DNA from: Paenibacillus sp. DMB5 | GTDB taxonomy: Bacteria > Bacillota > Bacilli > Paenibacillales > Paenibacillaceae | Length of the DNA stretch: 64,000 nucleotides | Direction: 5' to 3' | NCBI RefSeq assembly: GCF_001517085.1 | Contig: NZ_LRAC01000124.1 | Coordinates: 248,001 to 312,000, forward strand | Shown here: positions 53,513 through 62,874 of the stretch, one piece after another | Layout: every line of letters starts with the position of its first letter | How positions within the stretch are numbered: the first letter of the stretch is position 1 | Notes under the pieces: generated by a model | What the model was told of the DNA's origin: nothing | The model's database searches: none | Seen by the model: the letters and a program-made list of their open reading frames with translations, nothing else | Translations under genes and position numbers: made by a program

Positions 53513-54727
53513 ATGAGTCAAATGACGCTGCTGCGTAACCCGAAGCAGCGCAAGCTGCTGCTGAGCGCAGGCTTAAGCTGGATGTTCGACGCGATGGATG
53601 TCGGAATGGTTTCCTTTGTCGTTGCGGCGCTGGCTAAAGAGTGGTCGCTGGGCCCGGAAAAGATCGGGCTTTTAACCAGTATAAATTCAGTGGGGATGGC
53701 TGTCGGAGCTGCTGCGGCAGGTATTCTGGCCGACCGCTTCGGCCGCAAGTCGGTGCTGCTGTGGACGCTGCTGATCTTCTCGGCGGCGAGCGGATTATCG
53801 GCATTTGCCACAGGGTTTGCGATCCTGTGTGCTCTGCGTTTTGTAGCCGGCTTCGGCCTTGGCGGAGAGCTGCCGGTCGCTTCGACGCTGGTGTCCGAGA
53901 GCATGCCGGCGGCGGAAAGAGGACGGGCTGTCGTCCTGCTGGAGAGCTTCTGGGCGTTAGGCTGGATTGCCTCGGCCTTAATCGCGTTCTTCATTATTCC
54001 GGATTATGGCTGGCGGGTCGCGTTTGCCATAGGTGCGGTACCGGCGCTGTACGCCCTGTATTTGCGGAAGGCGATTGATGATTCACCGCGGTTCACCGAG
54101 ATGAAGAAGCAGAAGCCTGTGCCGCTGGGCAAGCGGATTGCAGCGGTATGGTCTGCGGAATACCGCCGCTCAACCATCATGCTGTGGATTCTCTGGTTCA
54201 CCGTAGTATTCTCATATTATGGAATGTTCCTCTGGCTGCCGACCGTAATGGTGCTGAAAGGCTTCAGCCTGGTGAAGAGCTTCGAATATGTGCTGATTAT
54301 GACGCTAGCCCAGCTTCCGGGCTACTTCACTGCCGCGTACTTTATTGAGAAGTTCGGCCGCAAGTTCGTGCTTGTAATCTATCTGCTGCTCACGGCCGTC
54401 AGTGCCGCCTGGTTCGGCAATGCAACAACAGAAGGGATGCTGATGGCAGCCGGGATCTGCCTGTCCTTCTTCAATCTGGGTGCCTGGGGAGGCATGTATG
54501 CCTACAGTCCTGAGCTCTACCCGACAACGGTCCGTTCCACCGGTGTGGGGCTGGCAACCTCCTTCGGACGGATTGGCGGCATTCTTGCACCGCTGCTGGT
54601 CGGAGTGCTTGTAGGGAAGGATGTAACCATCAGCACCATCTTCATGCTGTTCTTCGTAACGATTGTCATCGGGGCACTTGCCGTGCTGGTGCTTGGCAAA
54701 GAAACAAAGGGAACGGAACTAACCTAG
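53513..54727 (+). CDS. MFS transporter
   Basis: A 404-residue major facilitator with 12 membrane segments. Signatures include GILADRFGRKSVLLWT between TM2 and TM3, RFVAGFGLGGELPVASTLVSE in TM4 and the long central loop. The pattern fits the sugar porter/NiaP-like group of MFS carriers; substrate unknown. GAAGAGG lies upstream of the start; an ATG nine bases later is an alternative. Confidence 0.87.
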   Translation: MSQMTLLRNPKQRKLLLSAGLSWMFDAMDVGMVSFVVAALAKEWSLGPEKIGLLTSINSVGMAVGAAAAGILADRFGRKSVLLWTLLIFSAASGLSAFATGFAILCALRFVAGFGLGGELPVASTLVSESMPAAERGRAVVLLESFWALGWIASALIAFFIIPDYGWRVAFAIGAVPALYALYLRKAIDDSPRFTEMKKQKPVPLGKRIAAVWSAEYRRSTIMLWILWFTVVFSYYGMFLWLPTVMVLKGFSLVKSFEYVLIMTLAQLPGYFTAAYFIEKFGRKFVLVIYLLLTAVSAAWFGNATTEGMLMAAGICLSFFNLGAWGGMYAYSPELYPTTVRSTGVGLATSFGRIGGILAPLLVGVLVGKDVTISTIFMLFFVTIVIGALAVLVLGKETKGTELT

Positions 54728-54746
54728 GATGTTTAACGTTTATGAT

Positions 54747-54773
54747 GGCCCGCCTGTGATTTACGGCGGGCCC
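54747..54773. terminator. Terminator between convergent genes
   Basis: GGCCCGCC (54747-54754) pairs with GGCGGGCC (54765-54772), followed by a long T-rich run. Confidence 0.85.
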
Positions 54774-54774
54774 A

Positions 54775-55212
54775 TTATTTTTTCTTTTTTTTCACAACAA
54801 TAAAAATCATTATGACGAGCAGCAGCAAACCCGCAGATGACCATATAATTGGCCAGTCAAATGAAGCTCCGCCGGCATATTCTCCGTTATAGTCCGCTCT
54901 AATAAACGTTCCATTGTCCAGTTTGACCGCAATCGCTTCATTGATATTAACGCCTTTAATACTGTAATATTTAGTCCCCTTTGGGTATTGGTTCGAAAAA
55001 TTACCGGAATAAGTGCCTTCCTCATCCGAATATTTTGTAACCTGGCCGATCATCGAATCCACTTCTTGGGCTTCTACCCGTTTGTCCGAAATGACATAAG
55101 ACTTTCCTTCATTTACAACAAATCTGTTCGCCCAATCGGCATGCACAGCCTTTACTGCCAATAAAGTGCCGGCAAGCCAGAACGCAATCAGCAGAAACAG
55201 AGACCTTTTCAA
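54775..55212 (-). CDS. Hypothetical exported protein with C-terminal anchor
   Basis: A 145-residue protein with a signal peptide (1-26, ending AVHA), an extracellular part and a C-terminal membrane segment (about 118-140) ending in a Lys tail. No family recognised. TTG start preceded by AAGGAG. Confidence 0.7.
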   Translation of the reverse strand: MKRSLFLLIAFWLAGTLLAVKAVHADWANRFVVNEGKSYVISDKRVEAQEVDSMIGQVTKYSDEEGTYSGNFSNQYPKGTKYYSIKGVNINEAIAVKLDNGTFIRADYNGEYAGGASFDWPIIWSSAGLLLLVIMIFIVVKKKKK

Positions 55213-55369
55213 ATGATCACTCCTTTCATACCTATTATAAGACGGGTATATTTTAGTATTGTTGCGCTTTTGCAGCTATTGCGGACTAATCAGTACTATA
55301 GTATATTCTTACTTGAATACACAAACGAACGTTCTCATTGTCCGGCTTTGCGCGTGACAGATGCTCATC

Positions 55370-55412
55370 ATAAGATCTTGAGGCGCGGCGCGCTCAGGGT
55401 CTTATTTTATAG
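55370..55412 (+). other. Hairpin in the spacer before the TerB-type operon
   Basis: ATAAGATCTTGAG pairs imperfectly with CTCAGGGTCTTAT, followed by a T-rich stretch. It may be a leader terminator. The remaining spacer 55213-55503 shows nothing further I can name. Confidence 0.4.
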
Positions 55413-55503
55413 GCTGGCCGCGGGCCGTTAACCGCTGCATCAGGCAGACACGCATATGATATAATGTTGAAATGACTAATGTTTACGAGTGGGGAGATTA
55501 CGG

Positions 55504-57294
55504 ATGGCGAGAGACAGGCAGGGCCTGCATTTTTCGGAGCTGGTCTGGGAGAGTACAGAACAGGATATGGCGGTTCCACCGCGGGAATCCGGACACAACC
55601 CGTCTGAAGAGCACAGCTCTGTGATGAAAAAGACGGCAAAAAGCGGACAGGCTGACGGAAGCGCTCCGCAGCAGCTGCAGCTGTGGGATCTGGAGCAGGG
55701 CAGCCCGCCGGCTTCTATGGGACAGTCTGTGCAGAAGACGGAACAGCCCAAAGAGTGGAATGTGCCGCCCAAAGAACCCCGGATGAAGTCTGCTCCTCCT
55801 CTGCCGCGTACAGCGTCCTCCGCTTCGCCCGCCAAGAAGGAGACAGAGAGCGAGTTCGTACAGCGTGCGGCTGAGCTGGAGGATATGACTGCAGATGAAG
55901 CAAAGCTTGTCCCGTTCAAAAGCTACTGGCCGACCTACAGCCATATGACCGCCGAGCAGAGCCGCTGGTACTTCTTCTGGCGGAATGAAGTGAGACAGGG
56001 TCGGTATCCGAAGACGGATCTGTCTTACATTTTTCTGCATGTGTATGAGCTGATTAACGGTATCGGCTGGCGTGATCCGAATGACGGTTACCGGCAGCTG
56101 GGGCTGATCTGGGAAGCTTACCGGGCCCAATATAAACGGCTGGATCAATACCTGGGCAGCTGGATGGCGGACTTTTCATTTGTACACAAGCTTGACGTTC
56201 CCCTGTCGCTGATCGTTGCGCGTACACGCGGATTATCCGGTGATCTGGCGGAGATCGAACTGCTTCGCTGTCTCAGCACCGCCCCGGAGCAGCTGACCTT
56301 CGAGGTTCTGACTGTGATGTCTGACTATGATATCAGCAAATCTAAGTTCTATGCCGGTGAGGGAAAAGAAGCGTCTGAGCGCTACATACCGCAGGTGGTA
56401 GCCTTAATCGACGCCTATGTCGCGAGGAAGCACGGGGCACGGCTGATCGAAAAGTTCCCTCCAGGGCCTCCGGTCATGCGGGAGCGCTACCTGTTCCGCA
56501 GTGCGGTATATGATATCTCGCGTTATGGCTATTCTGTACTTGTACCTGTCGTGAGGATCAGCAAGCTGCTGCCGCTGCGCAGCCTGATTACCCGCCTGTT
56601 CCGGCTGACCGAGAACAAGCTGCGGGAGCTTATGGGCTTCCGCGGACGGCTGAAGGATATCCGGATAGACCCTGACATGGACGAGCTGATTACCAAATAC
56701 CTGCAGCGGGAATTCCGCAAAGCGGAGCAGGAGGCCAAGGGTCCGGCAGTTGTCATAGACCAGACGAAGCTGGAACAGCTGCAGAGCGATTCCGAGGTTG
56801 TCCGCAGCCTGCTGACAGTAGAGGTATATGATGAGCCGCTTAAGGAGCAGGAGTATGTAGCGGAAATGGTTCAGGCTGATAGCCGGGAGCAGGGTTCAGA
56901 GCAGCTGCATGCGGGGATATTGGAACGTGAACAAATTTTAATGGAAGCTGAGAACAACCTGGAACAGGATTATGGCCAGCCGCTTGAGGACAATATTGCT
57001 GCTGAAGGAGAAGCTGCGGTTGTACAGACGTCTGCCGGTGTCACTCCGGAATGGGAGGAGCTAAGCGCAGAATTGCTTCCATTGCACCGGAAGGTGCTGC
57101 TGGCGCTGGCCGCGGATAACGGGCCTGTCCAGGTTGACAGAATTGCCGCAGCTGCCGGAACGATGGCAGAGCTGCTGTATGATGAGATCAATGAGCTTGC
57201 GATGAATATACTTGGTGATCTGCTGATTGACGGCGGGGAGCTGGCTGAGGAATGGAAGCCGATGCTGGATTTACTTAATGAGGTGAATGATTAA
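55504..57294 (+). CDS. TerB_N/TerB_C-domain protein
   Basis: A 596-residue protein. A polar, low-complexity N-terminal part (about 1-115) leads to a TerB_N domain (about 125-330; WYFFWRNEVRQGRYPKTDLSYIFLHVYELING, shown in parts, is its hallmark) and a C-terminal TerB_C-like domain (about 515-596). Proteins with this pair occur in predicted stress- or phage-response systems related to tellurite-resistance modules; their biochemical role is not known. The ATG at 55504 follows GGGGAG and is preferred over a GTG at 55489. It is first in a three-gene operon and its stop directly abuts the start of the DUF2791 ATPase. Confidence 0.82.
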   Translation: MARDRQGLHFSELVWESTEQDMAVPPRESGHNPSEEHSSVMKKTAKSGQADGSAPQQLQLWDLEQGSPPASMGQSVQKTEQPKEWNVPPKEPRMKSAPPLPRTASSASPAKKETESEFVQRAAELEDMTADEAKLVPFKSYWPTYSHMTAEQSRWYFFWRNEVRQGRYPKTDLSYIFLHVYELINGIGWRDPNDGYRQLGLIWEAYRAQYKRLDQYLGSWMADFSFVHKLDVPLSLIVARTRGLSGDLAEIELLRCLSTAPEQLTFEVLTVMSDYDISKSKFYAGEGKEASERYIPQVVALIDAYVARKHGARLIEKFPPGPPVMRERYLFRSAVYDISRYGYSVLVPVVRISKLLPLRSLITRLFRLTENKLRELMGFRGRLKDIRIDPDMDELITKYLQREFRKAEQEAKGPAVVIDQTKLEQLQSDSEVVRSLLTVEVYDEPLKEQEYVAEMVQADSREQGSEQLHAGILEREQILMEAENNLEQDYGQPLEDNIAAEGEAAVVQTSAGVTPEWEELSAELLPLHRKVLLALAADNGPVQVDRIAAAAGTMAELLYDEINELAMNILGDLLIDGGELAEEWKPMLDLLNEVND

Positions 57295-58613
57295 ATGAGT
57301 GAATTAAAAATACCAAAGCGGATGACAACGGCACTGGTCAATTCCCTGACTGCCGGAGTCGTGCCGCGGATCGGGCTGGAGCATATAGCTGTCGGCCGCC
57401 GGCCTGAGGTGGAGGCGATACTTCGGGACATGGAGAACATTGCGGACGGCGGCGCGGCCTTCAAGCTGATTACCGGTAAATTCGGCAGCGGCAAAAGCTT
57501 TTTGCTGCAGATTATCCGCAACTATGCGATGGACCGTGACTTTGTGGTCGCGGATGCCGATCTGTCGCCTGAGCGCAGGCTGGTGGGCACGAAAGGTCAG
57601 GGACTGGCAACCTACAGGGAGCTGATGAGCCATCTGTCGACCCGCACCCGTCCGGATGGCGGAGCGCTGGAGATCATGCTGCAGAAATGGATTATGGGGC
57701 TTCAGCAGGCTGTAATGCAGGAGAAGGGTCTTACAGCCGACGCTCCGCAGCTTGCGGAAGAGGTGGAGCAGCGGATTTACAGTGTCGCCTCCGGGATGCG
57801 GGGCTTAGTGCACGGCTTTGATTTTGCCAAGGTGCTGGCCTCTTACTGGAACGGCCATAAGCTGGCCGAGGATGAGCTGAAGCAGGATGCGCTGCGCTGG
57901 CTGCGGGGCGAATTCGCCACCCGGACAGAGGCGCGAAAGGCGCTTGGTGTCGGCGTATCATTGACGATGATAACTGGTACGATTATATGAAGCTCTGGGC
58001 GGAGTTCACCGGGGCAATTGGGTATAAGGGACTGCTGCTGTTCATTGATGAAGGCGTGAATCTCTATAAAATCACCAACAGCATCTCACGGCAGAGCAAT
58101 TATGAGAAGCTCTTGACCATGTTCAACGATACGATGCAAGGCAAGGCGGAGCGCCTGGGCATCTTCATCGGCGGCACCCCGCAGTTTGTCGAGGACGGGC
58201 GGAGAGGCCTGTTCAGTTATGAGGCCCTTCGTTCACGGCTGGTTGCAGGGCGTTACGGTGCAGCGGGGCTAAGCAACTTTACCGGGCCGATCATTGCGCT
58301 GGAGATGCTTTCGCATGAAGAAATTCTGGTGCTGCTGCAAAAGCTGCGGGATATTCACGCCCTGCACTACGGCTATGAAGCAAGACTGACCCAGGAGCAG
58401 CTGGTGCATTTCATGGAAGAGGCTGTGGGCAGGCTGGGGGCGGACGAGCTGCTGACCCCGCGCGAAATCGTGCGTGACTTCATGGATCTGCTGCACACGC
58501 TGAGCCAGCACCCTGAGCTGTCCTTTGAGAAGCTTGTAGGTGAGCGGACGATTAAACCGGATGCAACCGATGAGAATGATCTGGACGGCCTGCTTGCGGA
58601 GTTTGACCTATGA
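57295..58613 (+). pseudogene. DUF2791 (BrxD-like) P-loop ATPase, frameshifted
   Basis: The protein begins MSELKIPKRMTTALVNSL and GVVPRIGLEHIAVGR, then Walker A GKFGSGKSF (61-69). The frame breaks at 57951, where GTCGGCGTATC lacks one C of GTCCGGCGTATC. With it restored, ALGVRRIIDDDNWYDYMKLW leads to the Walker B LLLFIDEG and the rest, about 439 residues. This is the DUF2791 family, which includes BrxD of type 2 BREX phage defence. It starts at the stop of the TerB gene and overlaps the helicase start by four bases (ATGA). The lesion may be a sequencing error; if real, it should disable the middle component. Confidence 0.83.
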
Positions 58614-60808
58614 GCAGCAACCCGTTCTACAGGCTTGCTCCGTTTATTAAAGAGTTTATATACAAAAACCGCTGGGAGACATTGCGAGAGGCCCAGGTGG
58701 ATGCCTGCCGCGTGCTGTTCGACACGCCGCATCATCTGCTGATCGCCTCCGGGACGGCTTCAGGAAAGACGGAGGCGGCTTTTTTTCCGGCGCTGACCGA
58801 GCTGTATGAGCGGCCGTCCGATTCCGTGGGCATCCTCTATATCGCGCCGCTCAAGGCGCTGATCAATGATCAGTTCACACGGTTAAATGATTTGCTGCGC
58901 GAAGGCAACATCCCGGTCTGGCACTGGCACGGCGACGTGCCGCAGGCTGACAAGACCAAGCTGATGCAGAAGCCTTCCGGCGTCCTCCAGATTACTCCGG
59001 AGTCGCTGGAAGGCCTGCTGATGAACCGGCCGAATGCCATTCCGGCCCTGTTCCATGATCTGCGCTTCATCATCGTCGATGAAGTGCATGCGTTTATGGG
59101 CGCGGACCGCGGCATCCAGGTGCTCAGCCAGCTGGCGCGGATCTCGCGGATGGCCGGCTGCCATCCGCGGCGGATCGGGCTCTCCGCTACGCTCAGCGAC
59201 TACGCCTCCGTGACGGAGTGGCTGGCCGCCGGCACGCGCGAGAGCGTAGAGGTGTCCGCGCCGCAGGGCGGGCGCAAGCTCCGGCTGAGCGTGGAGCATT
59301 TCTCGTTCCCGGATGCGCGGGACGAGGTGCAGGCCGAACGCCTGGAGCTGGCGCGCCAGGCGTATTACGGGTTTATCTACGACCATACGCATCTGAAGAA
59401 GGCGCTGGTCTTCACGAACAGCCGCACGGATGCGGAGGAGACCATCCTTGAGATGCGGCGGGTGGCCGCGAAGCGCGGGGAGCGCGACGTGTTCCATGTG
59501 CACCACGGCAGCATCTCGGCGATGCTGCGCGAAGAGACGGAGGCCGCGCTCCGCGAGGGCTCCGGCCCGGCCGTTACCGCAGCGACGCTGACGCTGGAGC
59601 TGGGCATTGACCTTGGCGAGCTGGAGCGCGTACTGCAGCTCGGCGCGCCTTACAGCTGCGCGAGCTTCGTGCAGCGGCTGGGGCGTTCCGGGCGGCGAGG
59701 CGATGCCGCGTCCGAGATGATCTTTGTCACGCCCGAGGAGGAGGACGAGGAGGCGCAGCTTCCCGCACGGATGCCGTGGACGCTGCTGCGGGCCATTGCT
59801 GTCATCGAGCTGTACGTGCGCGAGAAATGGGTTGAGCCGCTGAACGTGCGGCAGCTGCCGGTGGGGCTGCTCTATCATCAGACGATGAGCATCCTCAAGA
59901 GCATGGGTGAAGCCGAGCCGGAGGATCTGAAGGAGGCAGTCTTGACACTGCCATCCTTCCGCGGGATAGATCCTGCGGATTATGATGCTTTTATGGAATA
60001 CATGATCGCGATGGGTCATATCGAGATGATGGATGAGGGCACGGTGCTGATCGGCCTGGCCGGCGAGAAGATTGTGAACAACTTCCGTTTCTACGCGGTG
60101 TTCAAGGACGATGAGGAGCATGTCGTGTACAACGGCACCGAGGAGATTGGCTCTATTACCACCGTACCGCCGCCGGGCTATTGCTTCACCCTTGCCGGTA
60201 AGCTGTGGAAGATCGAAGAGGTCGACAACCGCCACAAAGCGGTTTACGTCAAAAGCTCGCGCGGCAAGGTAGACACCCTATGGCTTGGCGCAGGCGGTGA
60301 TGTGCATACCCGCATCATGACCAAGATCCGTGAGGTGCTGGGCTCGACAGCGATATATCCGTACCTTGCACCAAGCGCAGCCGCCAGACTGGAGCGGGCG
60401 CGCCGGCTGGCGAAGGAGAGCGGGCTGCTTACCCGCGAGGTGCTGCCGGCCGGCGGCGATTCGATCTTTATCCTGCCATGGGCGGGAAGCCGGCAGTTCC
60501 GTACACTGGAACGCCTGCTGAAGAACAACCTCAAGGGTCCGCTTGGCCTGCGATCCGTCGTGCCGATGGAGCCATACTACATGGTCGTCGCCGGCAAGGC
60601 GGATGCGGAGACGCTGGAGGCGGCGATTCTTGCGGAGACGACCGCTGCGTCCGACCCGCTGTCCTTGCTCAGCAAGGATGAGGCTCCCTACCTCGGCAAA
60701 TACGATGAATTCATCCCACATGAACTGCTGCGCAAGGCCTTTTCCCTGGACGGGCTGGATGTGCCGGGACTGCAGGGAGTGCTGGATAAGTGGCAGCGGG
60801 GGCAGTGA
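58610..60808 (+). CDS. Lhr-like DEAD/DEAH helicase (BrxHI-like)
   Basis: A 732-residue superfamily 2 helicase. Walker A is ASGTASGKTE (46-55), motif II DEVH (157-160), motif III SAT (192-194) and motif VI QRLGRSGRRGD (355-365). The C-terminal part after about 420 resembles Lhr-type proteins; BrxHI of BREX is of the same type. It is translationally coupled to the DUF2791 ATPase, so the two probably act together on DNA or RNA. The stretch around 59100-59800 is strikingly GC-rich (43 of 60 bases at 59461-59520), unlike its flanks. Confidence 0.85.
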   Translation: MSSNPFYRLAPFIKEFIYKNRWETLREAQVDACRVLFDTPHHLLIASGTASGKTEAAFFPALTELYERPSDSVGILYIAPLKALINDQFTRLNDLLREGNIPVWHWHGDVPQADKTKLMQKPSGVLQITPESLEGLLMNRPNAIPALFHDLRFIIVDEVHAFMGADRGIQVLSQLARISRMAGCHPRRIGLSATLSDYASVTEWLAAGTRESVEVSAPQGGRKLRLSVEHFSFPDARDEVQAERLELARQAYYGFIYDHTHLKKALVFTNSRTDAEETILEMRRVAAKRGERDVFHVHHGSISAMLREETEAALREGSGPAVTAATLTLELGIDLGELERVLQLGAPYSCASFVQRLGRSGRRGDAASEMIFVTPEEEDEEAQLPARMPWTLLRAIAVIELYVREKWVEPLNVRQLPVGLLYHQTMSILKSMGEAEPEDLKEAVLTLPSFRGIDPADYDAFMEYMIAMGHIEMMDEGTVLIGLAGEKIVNNFRFYAVFKDDEEHVVYNGTEEIGSITTVPPPGYCFTLAGKLWKIEEVDNRHKAVYVKSSRGKVDTLWLGAGGDVHTRIMTKIREVLGSTAIYPYLAPSAAARLERARRLAKESGLLTREVLPAGGDSIFILPWAGSRQFRTLERLLKNNLKGPLGLRSVVPMEPYYMVVAGKADAETLEAAILAETTAASDPLSLLSKDEAPYLGKYDEFIPHELLRKAFSLDGLDVPGLQGVLDKWQRGQ

Positions 60809-60964
60809 AAAGGGGAGAAACCTAGCGTGACCTCCCCTGAGTGGCACTTGATGAGCCGGAATTTAATTGTGATTGTATTTTGTGCAACCGATCTGCTGTA
60901 TACAATACAATTGATCATACGGGCAGCGTTAAGTGTTACTGTACAACGCCTACCCTCAGAAAAG

Positions 60965-60988
60965 GAGCAGCTGCGGCTGCTCTTTTTT
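60965..60988 (+). terminator. Intrinsic terminator downstream of the helicase gene
   Basis: GAGCAGC (60965-60971), loop TGCG, GCTGCTC (60976-60982), followed by six T residues. Confidence 0.85.
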
Positions 60989-61027
60989 GTGCGATTTCAT
61001 TTACATTTAGGAGTGAGCTGATTAAAC

Positions 61028-61213
61028 TAAGTGGAATTTCGCCATCTAATTCCAAGTCATTCGCTCTATATCAGATTTTAGTTGGAAAAACGCTACTTAA
61101 TTTTAACGTTTCCGCTCCAAAAGCGGGATTCCGGCCAATTTAAGTGATGATTTACCACTTAATGATCTTCAATTCTGATAAACAGCAGAATTAAGTAGCA
61201 AAAATCCACCTAA
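61028..61213 (+). repeat. Four degenerate TTAAGTGG/CCACTTAA dyads
   Basis: Four units of about 22 bases (61028-61049, 61079-61100, 61140-61162, 61191-61213) each have a TAAGT-like left end and an ACTTAA- or CTAA-like right end in inverted order, around a variable centre. They fill the gene-free AT-rich spacer 60809-61431 and look like decayed copies of an interspersed repeat. Confidence 0.55.
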
Positions 61214-61251
61214 ATCCTGCACCCAAATAATCTGCGAGCCTCAACCGCTGA

Positions 61252-61291
61252 TAGCATCCCGTTCCAATCCGTAGCATCCCGTTCCATTCCG
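61252..61291 (+). repeat. Tandem 20-base repeat
   Basis: TAGCATCCCGTTCCAATCCG (61252-61271) is followed directly by a copy with one changed base (61272-61291). Pyrimidine-rich degenerate sequence continues after it. Confidence 0.85.
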
Positions 61292-61374
61292 CTCCAACCC
61301 GCCATCGAGGCCACCCCATTCCAGCCCTATCAATATAGAAAAAACAAACCTTTATTCTGCAGTTCCCACCTTGT

Positions 61375-61388
61375 TGGAAGCGCTTAAT
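61375..61388 (+). promoter_or_regulatory. Candidate cre site (CcpA)
   Basis: TGGAAGCGCTTAAT matches the cre consensus TGWAAGCGYTWWCW with two mismatches, 44 bases upstream of the sugar-binding protein start. A LacI-type local regulator would bind a similar site. Confidence 0.55.
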
Positions 61389-61431
61389 GGGATGATAATT
61401 AGCCTATCACGAGTTAGGGGGCATACAAACA

Positions 61432-62817
61432 ATGGTCAAAAGAAACATGCAGAAATCACTGGCAATCGGATTCAGCGCAGTAATGGCACTCAGCTTGGCC
61501 GCATGCGGCAACTCGGACAATAATGCTAACGACTCCGCAGCCACTAACGCACCCAAGAGCACAAACAGCACGAACAGCGGCGGAAATGCAGCAGAGCCTG
61601 CACCGGACAGCGGCAAAAAAGTAACGATTACCTTCCAGAACATCTATCCGGACCCGGCAACGCCTTCGCACAAGATGATCAACGAGCTGACTGAGCAGTA
61701 CATGAAGGAGCATCCGAATGTAACGATCGAGCTGGATACGCTGAATACGGACCAGCAAAAGGTCAAGTTAAAAACACAGGCCGCTTCCAAGGAAGTGCCT
61801 GATATTACGATTGTGAACCCGGCTGCGCAGATGAAGCCGTTCGTGGATGCCGGGCTGTTCGCTCCGCTGAACGATGTGCTGGACCAGAACGGGCTGAAGG
61901 ATACCTATCAGGAAGGTCTGCTGGATTACTACAGCTTCGACGGCAACGTGTACGCACTCCCGGACGGCAATAACATTGAGGTTGTGTACTACAACAAAGA
62001 GCTGTTCGAGCAAGCCGGTATTGCAAATACGCCTACCACATTTGAGGAAATGCTGCAGGATGTCAAGATCCTGAAGGAGAAGGGCATCACACCGCTGGCA
62101 ATCGGGGAAAAAGACTCCTGGACCGGTTCCTTCCTGTTCATGAATATCCTTCTGCGCACAAACGGCGGACCGGGCTTCCTGCAGGATGTACTTAGCGGCA
62201 AGAAAACGTTCGAAGATCCTGCGTTCATTGAAGCGGTAGATGCATTCCAGCAGCTGGTGCAGGCTGGGGCCTTCCCGGATGGGGCAACCTCGATTGATGC
62301 CAATGCCGGCGGCAATATTTTCAAATCCGGCAAAGCCGCTATGTGGGTTATCGGCTCCTGGGAGACCGGCGCGATCGACGCATCCTCTGTAGCCGGCAAG
62401 GTAGGCGCCTTCCAGTTCCCTACGGTTAACGGTAAAGGCAATCCGAACGAATTCATGCTGGCACCGGGCAGCGCCTTCGCGATCTCCGCGAACAGCGAGC
62501 ATCTGGCCGAAACCAAGGACTTCCTGAATTTCTTTGCGTCCAATCTGCCGAAAAAACAATTCGAGCTGAAGAATGCCGTAGGACTTGGCCAGAAGGTGGA
62601 CGGTGACCTGAAAGCGGCAGGATACTCCGATCTTGCTGTCAACATTGCCGGATTGTTTAACCAGGTTCAGGGCGGGGATCTCGCTTTTGACAACACGATG
62701 AATCCGGCAACCGCACAGGTTCACCTGAGCAGCATCCAGAATCTGTTCGTGCAGAAGGTGGATTCGGCGGCAGTGGCAAAAGAGCACCAGCAGGCTTTTG
62801 AAGCCAACAAGGAATAA
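61432..62817 (+). CDS. Sugar ABC transporter, substrate-binding lipoprotein
   Basis: A 461-residue family 1 extracellular solute-binding protein. The lipobox is LAAC (Cys25), followed by an Asn/Ser/Thr-rich linker to about residue 62. Typical blocks are KVTITFQNIYPDP, YALPDGNNIEVVYYNKELFEQAGI and GKAAMWVIGSWE. It binds an oligosaccharide for the MalFG-type permeases downstream. The sugar cannot be read. Confidence 0.9.
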   Translation: MVKRNMQKSLAIGFSAVMALSLAACGNSDNNANDSAATNAPKSTNSTNSGGNAAEPAPDSGKKVTITFQNIYPDPATPSHKMINELTEQYMKEHPNVTIELDTLNTDQQKVKLKTQAASKEVPDITIVNPAAQMKPFVDAGLFAPLNDVLDQNGLKDTYQEGLLDYYSFDGNVYALPDGNNIEVVYYNKELFEQAGIANTPTTFEEMLQDVKILKEKGITPLAIGEKDSWTGSFLFMNILLRTNGGPGFLQDVLSGKKTFEDPAFIEAVDAFQQLVQAGAFPDGATSIDANAGGNIFKSGKAAMWVIGSWETGAIDASSVAGKVGAFQFPTVNGKGNPNEFMLAPGSAFAISANSEHLAETKDFLNFFASNLPKKQFELKNAVGLGQKVDGDLKAAGYSDLAVNIAGLFNQVQGGDLAFDNTMNPATAQVHLSSIQNLFVQKVDSAAVAKEHQQAFEANKE

Positions 62818-62874
62818 GCATTAACGGTTTAGTTTTCAGGGGCTCCGGCCCCACATAATAACACACTCCCCATC

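Noticed and set aside
55326..55334. CGAACGTTC as a LexA/SOS box
   Set aside because: The Bacillus SOS box needs four bases between GAAC and GTTC; here there are none.
55213..55431. A 72-codon open frame in the spacer
   Set aside because: No ribosome site and no recognisable domain; it also crosses a terminator-like hairpin.
58883..60235. A 450-codon open frame opposite the helicase
   Set aside because: It is antisense to a helicase with all motifs and lies in GC-rich sequence, where antisense stops are rare.
55504..60808. A complete BREX system
   Set aside because: Only BrxD-like and BrxHI-like proteins are present; no PglX methylase, PglZ, BrxC or other core gene is seen in the window.
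61768..62787. Open frame opposite the sugar-binding protein
   Set aside because: Antisense to a clear lipoprotein gene; no domain or ribosome site.
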